Assembly (NCBI GenBank): GCA_002437725.1
Contig: DJRF01000010.1
Location: 1 to 64,000, forward strand
Length of the DNA: 64,000 bases
Origin: Treponema sp. UBA6367
Lineage (GTDB): Bacteria > Spirochaetota > Spirochaetia > Treponematales > Treponemataceae
Direction: 5' to 3'
Positions 52,224 to 62,471 of this stretch are shown here, piece after piece. A program made the translations under genes and the position numbers. The notes below the pieces were generated by a model, which had not been told where the DNA came from, did no database searches, and worked only from the letters and a program-made list of their open reading frames with translations. Position 1 is the first letter of the stretch; each line of letters opens with the position of its first letter.

Positions 52224-53069
52224 ATGAAACATTTAAAATCTGTTATCTCGGCTTTAGTTGTGGGTGCTGTGATTGGCATGACAAGCTGTGGCTCTTCTGG
52301 CATAAAAATTGCTATTCCAAATGACACTACTAACGAAGCCCGTGCATTGCTTTTACTTCAGGATAAGGGAATTATAACCTTAAAAGATGGTGCAGGAATT
52401 ACTGCAACGGTAAGAGACATAAAAGACAATCCAAAAGGTATAAAATTCAGCGAAGTAGAAGCTGCTCAAATTCCTAACGTTCTAAAAGATATGGACTACG
52501 GAATTATAAATTCAAACTATGCTATTGGCGCAGGAATTAATCCTGTAAAGGATTCTCTTGCAATAGAAGGTTCTTCTTCTGCTTATGCTAATATTGTGGC
52601 TGTAAAGGAAGGCGAAGAAAAGTCTGAAAAGACAAAGGCTTTGGTAGCCGCTCTTAAAAGCAAAGCTGTTGCTGATTATATTGCTGAAAAATATGACGGC
52701 GCAGTTGTAAGCACTGTTGAAGTTCCTGGCGACGGATACGACAGTTCTGTTGATTATAACAAACTAAAATCTACATCGATTCGTGTGGCAGCTTCTCCAA
52801 CTCCTCATGCAGAAATTCTTAAAGTCGCAGAAAAAATCCTTGCTGAAAAAGGCGTAAAACTTGTTGTAACAGAATTTACTGACTACGTGCAGCCTAACAA
52901 TGTTGTAGAAAGCGGCGAATTTGATGCAAACTATTTCCAGCATCTTCCATATCTTTTGGATTTTAACAGCCAAAATAACACTCACCTTGTTTCTGCCGCT
53001 GCAATTCATGTAGAACCAATGGGAATCTATGGTGGAAAACAAAAATCTTTGGATTTGCTATTAAAATAA
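52224..53069 (+). CDS. metQ: Methionine-binding lipoprotein MetQ/NlpA family
   Basis: This 281-residue protein has a lipoprotein signal ending at Cys22 (GMTSC), then the NlpA fold. It has IKIAIPNDTTNEARALLLLQ, then IKFSEVEAAQIPNVL, and a partner half starting IRVAASPTPHAEILK. It captures methionine, or a related amino acid, for the MetNI transporter downstream. The second half repeats the first-half style, which suggests an internal order slightly unlike typical MetQ; a circular-type shift is possible. I chose ATG 52224 because it follows AGGAGG. Expression may be controlled by the leader hairpin. Confidence 0.88.
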   Translation: MKHLKSVISALVVGAVIGMTSCGSSGIKIAIPNDTTNEARALLLLQDKGIITLKDGAGITATVRDIKDNPKGIKFSEVEAAQIPNVLKDMDYGIINSNYAIGAGINPVKDSLAIEGSSSAYANIVAVKEGEEKSEKTKALVAALKSKAVADYIAEKYDGAVVSTVEVPGDGYDSSVDYNKLKSTSIRVAASPTPHAEILKVAEKILAEKGVKLVVTEFTDYVQPNNVVESGEFDANYFQHLPYLLDFNSQNNTHLVSAAAIHVEPMGIYGGKQKSLDLLLK

Positions 53070-53070
53070 G

Positions 53071-54084
53071 ATGATAGAAATAAAGAATCTTTCTAAGATA
53101 TTTAAATCTGAAGAAAAGAATTCTTCAGAAGTAGAGGCTCTCAAGGATATAAACCTAAAAATCGAAGACGGAGAGGTCTTTGGGATTATTGGAATGAGCG
53201 GTGCAGGTAAGAGTACTCTTGTTCGATGTATTAATATGCTTGAGCGTCCTACTTCTGGCAGTGTTCTTATTTATGGAAAAGATATTGGCAGTTTTTCTGC
53301 AAAAGAATTAAGAACTTTAAGAAGTAAAATTTCTATGATTTTTCAGGGATTTAATCTTCTTATGCAAAGAAACTGTTTGGATAATATCTGTTTTCCCCTT
53401 GAACTTGCTGGAATAAAGCGAGCGGAGGCAAAAAAAAGAGCGTTAGAGCTGCTAAATACTGTAGGTCTTCCAGATAAAGCGTATAAATATCCCGCTCAGC
53501 TTTCCGGGGGGCAGCAACAGCGCATTGCAATTGCTAGAGCCCTAGCTACAGAGCCTAAAGTTCTTTTGTGCGATGAAGCAACAAGCGCTTTGGATCCAAA
53601 AACTACAGAAGACATTCTTGAGCTTATTCAGGATATAAATAAACGGCTTCATATTACCGTTGTTGTAATTACGCATCAGATGAGTGTTGTTGAAAAAATT
53701 TGTTCAAAAGTTGCAATTCTTGATGAAGGAACTGTTGTTGAACAAGGCAATGTTTCTGATGTCTTTATGCATCCTAAGTCTAAAACTGCAAAGCGTCTTG
53801 TTTTTCCTGACAATGCAGAAGGTTTTGATGAGGATACTTATTCTTCTGACAAAAAAGTTCTTAGAGCTGTTTTTGTTGGAAAAACCGCAGCGGATGTTTC
53901 TTTAATTGCAAAACTCGCAGCAGAAAAAAATATTCTTGCAAACATTCGCTATGCTTCTACAAGAAGTATTCAGAACAAGGCTTATGGCAATATGATTTTA
54001 GAGCTTGACAACAATGATGATATTGTAAAAAGCGCTAAAGAGTTTTTTGAAGCAAATGAGGTTGTTGTAGAGGTATTAAATTGA
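53071..54084 (+). CDS. metN: Methionine ABC transporter ATPase MetN
   Basis: This 337-residue ATPase has Walker A GMSGAGKST (about 42–50), the signature LSGGQQQR (about 145–152), Walker B LLCDEATSALDP, the switch region VVVITHQM, and a C-terminal NIL (methionine-sensing) domain from about 265. It starts one base after the metQ stop. The NIL domain implies inhibition by internal methionine. Confidence 0.95.
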   Translation: MIEIKNLSKIFKSEEKNSSEVEALKDINLKIEDGEVFGIIGMSGAGKSTLVRCINMLERPTSGSVLIYGKDIGSFSAKELRTLRSKISMIFQGFNLLMQRNCLDNICFPLELAGIKRAEAKKRALELLNTVGLPDKAYKYPAQLSGGQQQRIAIARALATEPKVLLCDEATSALDPKTTEDILELIQDINKRLHITVVVITHQMSVVEKICSKVAILDEGTVVEQGNVSDVFMHPKSKTAKRLVFPDNAEGFDEDTYSSDKKVLRAVFVGKTAADVSLIAKLAAEKNILANIRYASTRSIQNKAYGNMILELDNNDDIVKSAKEFFEANEVVVEVLN

Positions 54085-54788
54085 ATATAAACACTATTTT
54101 TTCTCCACAGGCTATTCAGGAAGCTTTGGAAATATTAAGAGATGAAATTCCGTTTGCTCTGCTTGAAACTTTATACATTACAATAGTTTCTACGATTTTT
54201 GCGTTTATAATAGGTTTGCCGCTTGGAGTTTTGCTTGTTGTAGGCGAAAAAAAAGGAATTCTTCCATTGCCCGCTGCATTGATGAAGATAATAAATGCTG
54301 TTATTGATATTATCAGGTCAGTTCCTTTTTTGATTCTTATGATAGTAGTTTTTCCACTTACAGCTTTGATAGTTGGAACTAGGGTTGGAACTACAGCTTC
54401 AATAGTGCCTCTTGTTATTTCTGCCTTTCCGTTTATTGCACGGCTTGTTGAAAGCAGCTTGCGAGAAGTTAATCCAAATATAATAGAAGCCGCTCAAAGT
54501 ATGGGAGCTTCTCCTTTTCAGATTATAACAAAAGTTATGATTCCAGAAAGCATACCTTCTCTTGTAAGCAATATGACAATTGCGATTACTACGATTTTGG
54601 GATACACCGCAATGAGTGGTATTATTGGTGGCGGTGGACTTGGAAAAATTGCAATCAATTACGGTTATTATCGCTATAAGTATCTTGTTATGATTTTTGC
54701 TGTTATCCTTCTTGTTGCTCTTGTTATGATTTTCCAAACGGTTGGTTCAAAAATCGCATTGAAAAGCGACAAAAGAGTAAAAGGTTAA
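54081..54788 (+). CDS. metI: Methionine ABC transporter permease MetI
   Basis: This 235-residue membrane protein has five or six segments and the coupling motif LREVNPNIIEAAQSMGASPFQIITKV, plus LGYTAMSGIIGGGGLGKIAINYGY. It starts with TTG at 54081, overlapping the metN stop by four bases, with GAGG 7 nt upstream; no suitable ATG lies near. Its end overlaps the convergent addA by four bases. Confidence 0.93.
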   Translation: MNINTIFSPQAIQEALEILRDEIPFALLETLYITIVSTIFAFIIGLPLGVLLVVGEKKGILPLPAALMKIINAVIDIIRSVPFLILMIVVFPLTALIVGTRVGTTASIVPLVISAFPFIARLVESSLREVNPNIIEAAQSMGASPFQIITKVMIPESIPSLVSNMTIAITTILGYTAMSGIIGGGGLGKIAINYGYYRYKYLVMIFAVILLVALVMIFQTVGSKIALKSDKRVKG

Positions 54789-57700
54789 AGATTTTTTAGT
54801 TCTTCAAAAATCGATTCATCGATGCTTTGCTTTGAATATTTTGTTATGTCTACGCTTTGCTCAAAACTTAAATAGTATAAAATGCATTGAATTTTTGATG
54901 AGTTTATTCCAATCATATTTGCAGCGGCAATTTTATAAAGGCTTTGCTGGTAGAAAAAATATTCTGGGTTTATAGTCTTATTTGTTTTATAGTCCACTAA
55001 GGTGTATGTTCCGTCCTCGTTTTTAAAAATAAGATCCATAATTCCATTTACAATATTTTTTCCAATACGCATTTTAAAATTCCATTCAGTTTTCCAAAAT
55101 GGCTCTTTAATTTTTTTTGCAGCCTGAAAATTGTGCCATAGTTCGCTGTTTTTCAAGGCATTTTCCATGCTTTTGCATATTTTTAGCAAACTTTGCTTTT
55201 TATCTTCTGAAGAAAAATTTGAAAGCATATCCAAGATTGTTTGATTTTCAACATATAAGGTTCCATTTGAGTCTTGCAAAATTGTATTATTGCCATTTGC
55301 GCTGCTTTCTAGTATGGAATGCATTAAAGTTCCAAAATCTGATTTTGATATTGTATTTTTCGGTTGCTTTAATTCATCTTCTTCTGATTGCTCTTCGCAG
55401 TTGTTTATCAACAACGCTAGCTCTTCTTCATACAGATTTTTTGCCGCATTTTTTTCACTATATCTTTCTGCTGGTTTTAATTTTTCAAATGCGCTTGGTG
55501 AAAATTCAACAATAGATTTTTTTTCTAGTTTAATGATTTCTTTTCTGTCAACTTGGTAGTATTTAGAATTTTCATTTATAATTTTATTTCTTAGTTCATT
55601 TGTAGGAAGTTCATCTGCATTTAAACTAAACAGCAAATCTTTGCTTTGCGGACAAATGAGTTCTAATGTAAAAGGCGCGTCCTTCATAAAATCTATTTTT
55701 TTTGTAAAAGTTTCATCTTTTTCAAACTGAACACTTTGCTGCTGGCTGCTTAAATCCTCGTTTATATAGAAATTTTTGTAATAGTGGTTTATTAAATTTA
55801 CAACAGGATTTGAGGTTACAGCCTCTGAAATACAGATTTCTCCATTTGTTGAGCCAATTTTTATGCTTCCTACTATGTAAAAATCTTGAACTGCCCTGGT
55901 GCAAGCTACATAAACAAGGCGTCTAAATTCTGCAAGCTCTTTTGCCTGCGCAAGTTTTTTTTCTTTTATAAAGAAATAATTTCTGCTTCCGTCTGCTGGT
56001 TTTATAACTAAGCCAGTGTGCTCGTCAAAGTAATATCTTGGTTCGTTTTCAGGTCTTAACGACGATGTAATTCCTGTTATAAAAACGTGCTCGAATTGCA
56101 ATCCTTTGCTTTTGTGGATTGTCATTATGCTTACGCAGTCATCTTTTTCAATAGGGTAATCGAGTTCCGGCATATTTTTTGAATTTTGTTTTATCTGTTC
56201 AAGCATGTCTGTAAAATCTGCAAGATTCAAGCCTTGAGAGTCAACTTTTATAGCAAGAGCATACAATGTGTCGAACTGTTCTGAAATTAATTGAGCTTTT
56301 TCTGAAATTAATGTTTCGTATCTGTATCCAGTTTGATACCACAGATAGTTTAATGTTTCTGCAACAGGCCTAGAAAGGGTGAGAGGTTGTTGTTCCAAAT
56401 ACATATTTTTTGCATTTATGTATTTTTTATAGGCTTGCAAATTTAAGCAAAAACTTTCTTCAATTTGTTGCTCTACAGAAGAAGAAAAAATTTGCCTTTC
56501 GTTATTGTTTTTATAAATTGCAAGAATATTTTCTATTTCTGAAATTGAAAGACCTACAAATGGGGAGGCAAGAAATCCCGCAAATGCATTTGTGTTAGCA
56601 GGGTAAATGCAAGCCATAAGAAAGTTGCAAATATCGTTTGCAATAGACTCTGAAAACAAATTTGACTGAAAATCAAGTGAATAGGGAATTTTAAAATGCT
56701 CTAGCCAATGGCACAAAATTTTTCTGTTTGTTCTAGATTTGTCTAAAATGGCAAAGTCTGACCACTTTGCTTTTCCATTTGAGTTCTCGTAAATGTCTTT
56801 TATTTTTTTTGCAATAAAATAGTTTACATTGTCTTTTTCGTTTAAAAATTCGTTGCTATTGTTTTTAAAATATTCATCGTTTAAAAGTATTACGGCATGA
56901 GAATTTGTTTCATTAAAGTTTGAAAGTTGCGCAGGCTTTATCTTTTGATGTTTTTTATCTTTTGTAACTTGCCATGCGATTGTTGATTCTGGATAGTAAG
57001 ATTCATAGTCTTTTTGATACTCTTCATCCAAAGAAAAAATTGCATTTTCTAAATTATTTTTATTTTTTAGCCAAGTTCCGTCTTCTTGCGGAATGAACGC
57101 TCCAAACATTGTGTTAAAACTGGCAAGCAATTTGTCATTTGAACGATAGTTGTTCGACATGTGCAAATAGGTTTCTTCACCATCTTCTGCGCCAATTTGC
57201 GCAAGGTCTTCTTTTAATTGGCTGAATACAGAAACGTCTGCGCCTCTAAACTTGTAGATTGATTGTTTTTCGTCGCCTACAAAGAACAGCTTGTCTTTTA
57301 CTAAAAGCTTGTTTTTTAAAATAAAATCCCTAAGGGGAATGTTTTTATCTTTTAGAATAGAAAGATCTGTCCCTTGCGGTATGGAAAGCAAAAATAATAA
57401 ATCGCGGTTCGAAGCGTTGTTGTCTTGAAATTCGTCAATCATTATAAAACTGAATGACTGAATCATTTGGTCGCGGATGTTTTGTTCTTCTTGCAAGATT
57501 TTTAGAGCCATGCAGCTTACATCGCTGAACGAAAGATTTCCAGACACTCGTTTTGATTCGTTTGTAAGTTCTGTAAAATCATCTAAAAGTTCGCATAGAA
57601 TTTTGTTATACGGCTGCTCTTTTATTGTCGCAAACAAAGAAAAAAAAGCGTCCGCAATATTTTTATCTGGCTCCGGCTTTGTTGTTTTTTGTTTTAAACT

Positions 57701-58717
57701 GTCAATTAAAGGCTTAAAATCACTGTTGTAAAGTTCTTTTAATTCTGCTTCCGAAGAGTTTTCTGATTTTTTTACATAAAATTTAGGATATTTTAAATTT
57801 TTAATTTTAGCAAAAAAAGCAGTTATATTTTGTTCCGCTTGGTCAATTTTTGAGTTAAAATCTGAATCTGATAGAGTAAAAATACCTTTTACATCTAAAG
57901 ATAAAAAGTCTTGAAAACTGTAAAGAAGTTTTTTGTACTCGTCAATAAAGTCGTCTTTATAAAATGGAAAATTTTCTATTAGCGAAAAAATATTTTCTGC
58001 CGTCGTTTGAAACTTTAGGCAGAGATTTTTCCATTCTTCAGAAAGAATTTCTATTTGCGTTTTTGCAAAATTCTTAAAAAAATTCTTTTCAGTTGCGAGT
58101 GAAGTGTGTTTATATACAGTTTCTGCAAAAATATCTGCAATTTTTTGAATTTCGTCAGAACTTGAAAAATGTAAAATTGTATTTTTTATTTTTTTATTTT
58201 GAATAGAATTATCGTTTAATAGATTGATTACAAATTGCAAAGCCTGAAACTTTACTGAAGAAAGGGAGTTTTCATTTTCTGTAGAAAAGTCTGGCCGTAT
58301 TCCATAAAGATTTGCACTTTTGCGGAGAATTTCTGCGCAAAACGAATCTAAAGTTTGAATATGTGCAGAATTGAACTTTTCTAGTGCGTTTTTTGCCTTG
58401 ATTCTTTTTTCTTGCGGACAAAGCGGGTCTTTTGCAAAAAACGAAAGCATTTCGTAAATGCGGACATACATTTCTGCGGCTGCTTTTTTTGTATATGTTA
58501 GTGTAAGAATTTTTGAAGGATCAGAATCTTCTATCTGTTCCATAACAAGCCATGCAAACCGGGTCGCAAGAACTTGAGTTTTTCCAGAACCTGCTCCAGC
58601 TGCTACAACGGCATTAGATTTGTGGCAGCATACATTTAGCTGGTCGTCATCAAGGTTTCTTTCTAAATCTTCAAGATATGGATACTTTTCTTTAAGTTCT
58701 TCAATATTTTTAGCCAT
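54785..58717 (-). CDS. addA: AddA-type helicase–nuclease
   Basis: This 1310-residue protein is the helicase–nuclease subunit of an AddAB recombination complex that processes double-strand breaks. It has a UvrD-like motif I in VAAGAGSGKTQVLATRFAWL, LTYTKKAAAEMYVRI, the DExx box MIDEFQDNN, and GDEKQSIYKFRGAD. Later comes the motif VI region RLVYVACTRA, and the C-terminal nuclease reads GIMDLIFKNEDG and LVDYKTNKT. It follows addB by 8 nt, in the same direction. Length is in the normal range. Confidence 0.92.
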   Translation of the reverse strand: MAKNIEELKEKYPYLEDLERNLDDDQLNVCCHKSNAVVAAGAGSGKTQVLATRFAWLVMEQIEDSDPSKILTLTYTKKAAAEMYVRIYEMLSFFAKDPLCPQEKRIKAKNALEKFNSAHIQTLDSFCAEILRKSANLYGIRPDFSTENENSLSSVKFQALQFVINLLNDNSIQNKKIKNTILHFSSSDEIQKIADIFAETVYKHTSLATEKNFFKNFAKTQIEILSEEWKNLCLKFQTTAENIFSLIENFPFYKDDFIDEYKKLLYSFQDFLSLDVKGIFTLSDSDFNSKIDQAEQNITAFFAKIKNLKYPKFYVKKSENSSEAELKELYNSDFKPLIDSLKQKTTKPEPDKNIADAFFSLFATIKEQPYNKILCELLDDFTELTNESKRVSGNLSFSDVSCMALKILQEEQNIRDQMIQSFSFIMIDEFQDNNASNRDLLFLLSIPQGTDLSILKDKNIPLRDFILKNKLLVKDKLFFVGDEKQSIYKFRGADVSVFSQLKEDLAQIGAEDGEETYLHMSNNYRSNDKLLASFNTMFGAFIPQEDGTWLKNKNNLENAIFSLDEEYQKDYESYYPESTIAWQVTKDKKHQKIKPAQLSNFNETNSHAVILLNDEYFKNNSNEFLNEKDNVNYFIAKKIKDIYENSNGKAKWSDFAILDKSRTNRKILCHWLEHFKIPYSLDFQSNLFSESIANDICNFLMACIYPANTNAFAGFLASPFVGLSISEIENILAIYKNNNERQIFSSSVEQQIEESFCLNLQAYKKYINAKNMYLEQQPLTLSRPVAETLNYLWYQTGYRYETLISEKAQLISEQFDTLYALAIKVDSQGLNLADFTDMLEQIKQNSKNMPELDYPIEKDDCVSIMTIHKSKGLQFEHVFITGITSSLRPENEPRYYFDEHTGLVIKPADGSRNYFFIKEKKLAQAKELAEFRRLVYVACTRAVQDFYIVGSIKIGSTNGEICISEAVTSNPVVNLINHYYKNFYINEDLSSQQQSVQFEKDETFTKKIDFMKDAPFTLELICPQSKDLLFSLNADELPTNELRNKIINENSKYYQVDRKEIIKLEKKSIVEFSPSAFEKLKPAERYSEKNAAKNLYEEELALLINNCEEQSEEDELKQPKNTISKSDFGTLMHSILESSANGNNTILQDSNGTLYVENQTILDMLSNFSSEDKKQSLLKICKSMENALKNSELWHNFQAAKKIKEPFWKTEWNFKMRIGKNIVNGIMDLIFKNEDGTYTLVDYKTNKTINPEYFFYQQSLYKIAAANMIGINSSKIQCILYYLSFEQSVDITKYSKQSIDESIFEELKNL

Positions 58718-58725
58718 TTTTTTTC

Positions 58726-61700
58726 CTATTGCAATTTATTTTCTGAAATTGAAAACGTAGTCCTGCATATTGTTTTGTAGCTGCAATTGCTGCAGTCTGA
58801 ATATTCATCTAACTGATAAAATTTGTTTTTGTCTGTTATAATTTTTTCCTTTTTGAAAGGTTCAAAAGACATAGATTTTAGTTTTTTTGAAAAATAATCG
58901 CTGTATTCAAAAAATACTGGAATAGTTTTTTCTGTAAACTCTGTAGCCTTTGTGTTTTTTTTGGTATTAGAATCAGGATAAAATATTGTTTCATCCTTTT
59001 TGTTTTTTATAGAAATAAAAGCGCCTTGCTGGGCATTCATTTTATTGTTGTCTACAAGAATTTTATACAAAGCCAACTGAAAATTTTTAAGTTCATTTAC
59101 TTCGATTGGATTTTTTTCAACTAGACAGGCATTTGCTTCGCTTCCTTTTGGCAGTGCTGTTGTTTTGTAGTCAACTATTGCATAAATTTCTTCGCCTTCG
59201 TCTGTAATCTGTTTTAAAAGGCAGTCAATTTTTCCGTACAATGAATACTCTTTACCATCAGGAGTAAAAAATAGCTGTTTTTCTGTTGCAACTATTCGCC
59301 AATTTCCAAAAAGGCTTGAAGAACAAAAATAGCTCAAGAATGACAATATTGTTTTGCAAAAATTATTTTTTTGCGAAATTAATATGTCTTTTACAAGTGT
59401 GCGGCGGTTGTATTTTTGTGTTTCGATTGTGTTAAAAAAACACTCTTCTATATCATTTAGTATGATAGAAGAAACTATTTGATTTTTGTTATTATCCGAT
59501 TCTTGCGCTGCGTCTAATAGATTATGAGAAAAGCCGTTTTCAGTTGAAAGCGGCAAAACTGTTTTAAAAACATGCGCAGGCTCTTGCCATTTTTTTAGAA
59601 GAAAATCCATTATGCTGTGAAGAATATTTCCAGTTTCGTACTTGTCCATTAATTCTGTATTGAAGTCATCTTCTTTTATTTTTAGAACGTTTCTAAACAA
59701 CCAGTTTCGTGGACAAGGAAAAAAGTTTGCAAGATCGCTTTGTGTTATTCTTGGCAAATCGCTTTTTTCTGCACAGTATTTGTTTTCAACTGTTTCGGTT
59801 ACAGTTTTAAGCAAGTTTGAGCTTTCTTTTTCTTTGTAAGTTGTGCCGCAGTTCGAATGAGCTTTCCAGTTGTTGAATTGCAAAACTTGATTTTCTGTAA
59901 GCTCTTTTGCTTCAATCTTATTTCTAATATTTTTGCCTTCGCAAATAATAAAATCCTCAGAATCTAATTCTTTTAGTTGGTCGTTTAGTTTTTCGTTTTG
60001 TTTTTGCTTGCAGATTTTAAAACTGCTGTGTGGGATTGCGTATCCTGAAAAAGACCTTTCTGCGCAAGAACTTATGGAAGTTCCCGTTGCGGCATAAAGC
60101 GATATAAAACTCTTTGTGCTGTCGTAATCTTTAATTCCCAATTTAAAACGCTTTTGTTCGCTCAAGAAGTTTAATGGTTTCGAACTTACGCTAATAGCTG
60201 TTTGCGAGCAATTTAGAATAAAGTTGTAATTAAAAGCCGCTGCCGCCGCATTTTTGTATTTGTAAACATTTACCGCATCAATTTTTTCAGGTTGAGGAGC
60301 ATAAACAATTTTATTTAGTTCGTTTATATAAAAACTAAAAATGTTTTCGATTTTTAGTTCGCCGTGTTTCAAGTAAAGTTTTTCTAAGACAATTAGTTTT
60401 TCTAGCTCTCTTATGCATCTTCCAAGAATTTTGTCTGACTCCTCAAATTGAGGCAGCTTAAATTTTTCTTTTGAAATGAGTGGCGTAGATCCGTTTCCTT
60501 CTAAAAAGATAAACCAGCTTTTTTTTAAGTCTTCAAATGACTTTGTTTTGCAAATAGATTCAATTTGCTTTTTTAAATTTTTGTAGAAATTAAAAAGAAG
60601 CTCATCATCTGATTTTGAAAAACTTTCTTCCCAAGTTGAAATCTTTTTTTGGGTTACTATTCCTTGCTCTGTTTCAGTTTTTTTTGTGTATGAACAAATG
60701 CAGTGGTTTTCTTGTCCAAACCTTACTAAATCAGTGCATAAATCTCTTTGCGTTTTTTTGCCGTTAATTTCTATTTCCGCGTTGCTCCAGGGAATATAGC
60801 CGTTAAGAACAAGCGCTCTTATTGAATTATAGGAAAAATCTGATTGAAAACAGTCCTGAATGAGCGAAAATATTTGCCCGGCGCTGCAGCTAGTCAGCGG
60901 CGTTCCTGCGTGAAAAATCGTTGGGACTTCATAATTTTTTAACTCTCTTTCAAGGTATGGTCTTATAGTTTCTAAATCTGGGATATGCAGGGCAATTTCG
61001 TTCCAATCAATGCCTTGGTGGCGAAGTTTCCTTATGTAGAGAATAGTTTTTCTAATCTCCCTTCTAGAATCTGAATAATAATACAACTTTGGGCTGTCTT
61101 CTTCATTTTTCATGGGTTGAACATGAACGCATTGAATGTTTTTAGATGAGTCAAAAAACATTTGATATTCACAGAAGTCTTCATAGGTTTCTGGATAGAA
61201 TACTATAAATTTTTCGTCAGTATTTAAAAAATCAGGAGCAATCCAGGATTGTTCAAAAAAATTATTTTTTTCTAAAAAAGATTTGTATTCGTTGAAAATA
61301 AGACAGTAGTCGCTTTCTTCTTCATCTGACAGGTCAAAACCTTTGTCTGCCCAAACTTTCAAGGACATTAAATTTGAAGAAATCCAATCAACAAAGGAAA
61401 GTCCATTTTCAGCGTAAATGGGATTGATTATTTTTTTTAGAAAATGTTCTGTTTTGTTTCTTCGCAAAAGGTCGTTTGTAAATATTTTTCGCATTTGAGA
61501 AGGAATTGGTTTGCAGTCCTTTTCTTTAAGCTTTATATATTTTGATTTAAACTTGTCCCAAGCAATGAATCTTTCCGCAGAAATAGAAAATATTTGTTCA
61601 TTTTTATTTATTTCTTTTGCGCACCAAGAAAGCCAGCTGCTTGCAGTAACGTCAGTAGAAAATACAAAAAAAGTTTTCTGTTCACAAATATGTTCTTTTA

Positions 61701-61734
61701 ATATTTTTGCTATTTGCGTTGCTTCTAGTTTCAT
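58726..61734 (-). CDS. addB: AddB-type nuclease with a C-terminal iron–sulfur cluster motif
   Basis: This 1002-residue protein is the AddA partner. The helicase-like N-terminal part lacks a clear Walker A, as in many AddB proteins of this group. The nuclease domain has LYGKIDCLLKQ and AIVDYKTTALP. Four cysteines for an iron–sulfur cluster are visible: one in FPCPRNWLFRNV and three in DCSNCSYKTIC (C-x2-C-x5-C). AGGAAAG lies 6 nt before the ATG on the minus strand. It is the first gene of the addBA operon. Confidence 0.88.
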   Translation of the reverse strand: MKLEATQIAKILKEHICEQKTFFVFSTDVTASSWLSWCAKEINKNEQIFSISAERFIAWDKFKSKYIKLKEKDCKPIPSQMRKIFTNDLLRRNKTEHFLKKIINPIYAENGLSFVDWISSNLMSLKVWADKGFDLSDEEESDYCLIFNEYKSFLEKNNFFEQSWIAPDFLNTDEKFIVFYPETYEDFCEYQMFFDSSKNIQCVHVQPMKNEEDSPKLYYYSDSRREIRKTILYIRKLRHQGIDWNEIALHIPDLETIRPYLERELKNYEVPTIFHAGTPLTSCSAGQIFSLIQDCFQSDFSYNSIRALVLNGYIPWSNAEIEINGKKTQRDLCTDLVRFGQENHCICSYTKKTETEQGIVTQKKISTWEESFSKSDDELLFNFYKNLKKQIESICKTKSFEDLKKSWFIFLEGNGSTPLISKEKFKLPQFEESDKILGRCIRELEKLIVLEKLYLKHGELKIENIFSFYINELNKIVYAPQPEKIDAVNVYKYKNAAAAAFNYNFILNCSQTAISVSSKPLNFLSEQKRFKLGIKDYDSTKSFISLYAATGTSISSCAERSFSGYAIPHSSFKICKQKQNEKLNDQLKELDSEDFIICEGKNIRNKIEAKELTENQVLQFNNWKAHSNCGTTYKEKESSNLLKTVTETVENKYCAEKSDLPRITQSDLANFFPCPRNWLFRNVLKIKEDDFNTELMDKYETGNILHSIMDFLLKKWQEPAHVFKTVLPLSTENGFSHNLLDAAQESDNNKNQIVSSIILNDIEECFFNTIETQKYNRRTLVKDILISQKNNFCKTILSFLSYFCSSSLFGNWRIVATEKQLFFTPDGKEYSLYGKIDCLLKQITDEGEEIYAIVDYKTTALPKGSEANACLVEKNPIEVNELKNFQLALYKILVDNNKMNAQQGAFISIKNKKDETIFYPDSNTKKNTKATEFTEKTIPVFFEYSDYFSKKLKSMSFEPFKKEKIITDKNKFYQLDEYSDCSNCSYKTICRTTFSISENKLQ

Positions 61735-61855
61735 AATATCTTTCCTGGTAGTCGTTATTTATAAAAAACTCGACTTTAGAATGTTTTATTTATATATTGA
61801 ATATAGTTCGTTTTGATAAAAATAAGTTTTACGGCATAGTAAAAAGGAGAAACCT

Positions 61856-62470
61856 ATGGACTTAAAAGCATTATACAATCTTTCTTATGGAGTGTTTATA
61901 CTTGGCACAAAAAATAATGAAAAAATAAACGCTTGTATAACTAACACCTGTATTCAAGTTGCTTCAAGTCCAACCCGATTTGCAGTTTCTCTCTTAAACA
62001 CTAATTTTACTTGCACTATGTTAAAAGAATCAAAAAAGTTTGCGCTTTCTGTATTAGATAAACGTTGCGCATTTGATGTTATAAAGCGTTTTGGCTATCA
62101 AAGCGGCAAAAATACTGATAAATTTTACAATTTTGAATACAAAACTGATTCAAACGGATTGCCATATATTGAAGACTGCTCTTGCTCTGTAATTTCTTGC
62201 CATGTACTTTCAATGCAAGACTTGGGAACTCACACGCTGTTCATTGCTGAACTAGACGATGCCTTTATAACTTCTAATGAAAAACCTCTAACCTATGCAG
62301 ATTATCAGATGAATCTCAAGCCAAAAACTCCTGTTTCAAGCGAAAGAAAAATTATTGGCTGGAGATGCAAAATTTGTGGCTATGAATACATGAATCCACA
62401 GCTGCCTTCTGACTATGAATGTCCTGTTTGCGGACATCCAGCAGAAGACTTTGAACCGATTTACGAATAA
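61856..62470 (+). CDS. Flavin reductase–rubredoxin fusion (high-molecular-weight rubredoxin type)
   Basis: The first 150 residues form a flavin reductase-like FMN domain: LSYGVFILGT, NACITNTCIQVASSPTRFAV and GTHTLFIAELDD. The last 35 are a rubredoxin: WRCKICGYEY and YECPVCGHPAEDF, with two CxxC iron-binding pairs. Such proteins pass electrons from NAD(P)H through FMN to rubredoxin-dependent partners such as oxygen or nitric oxide reductases in anaerobes. The partner is not adjacent here. AGGAG lies before the ATG. Confidence 0.9.
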   Translation: MDLKALYNLSYGVFILGTKNNEKINACITNTCIQVASSPTRFAVSLLNTNFTCTMLKESKKFALSVLDKRCAFDVIKRFGYQSGKNTDKFYNFEYKTDSNGLPYIEDCSCSVISCHVLSMQDLGTHTLFIAELDDAFITSNEKPLTYADYQMNLKPKTPVSSERKIIGWRCKICGYEYMNPQLPSDYECPVCGHPAEDFEPIYE

Positions 62471-62471
62471 A

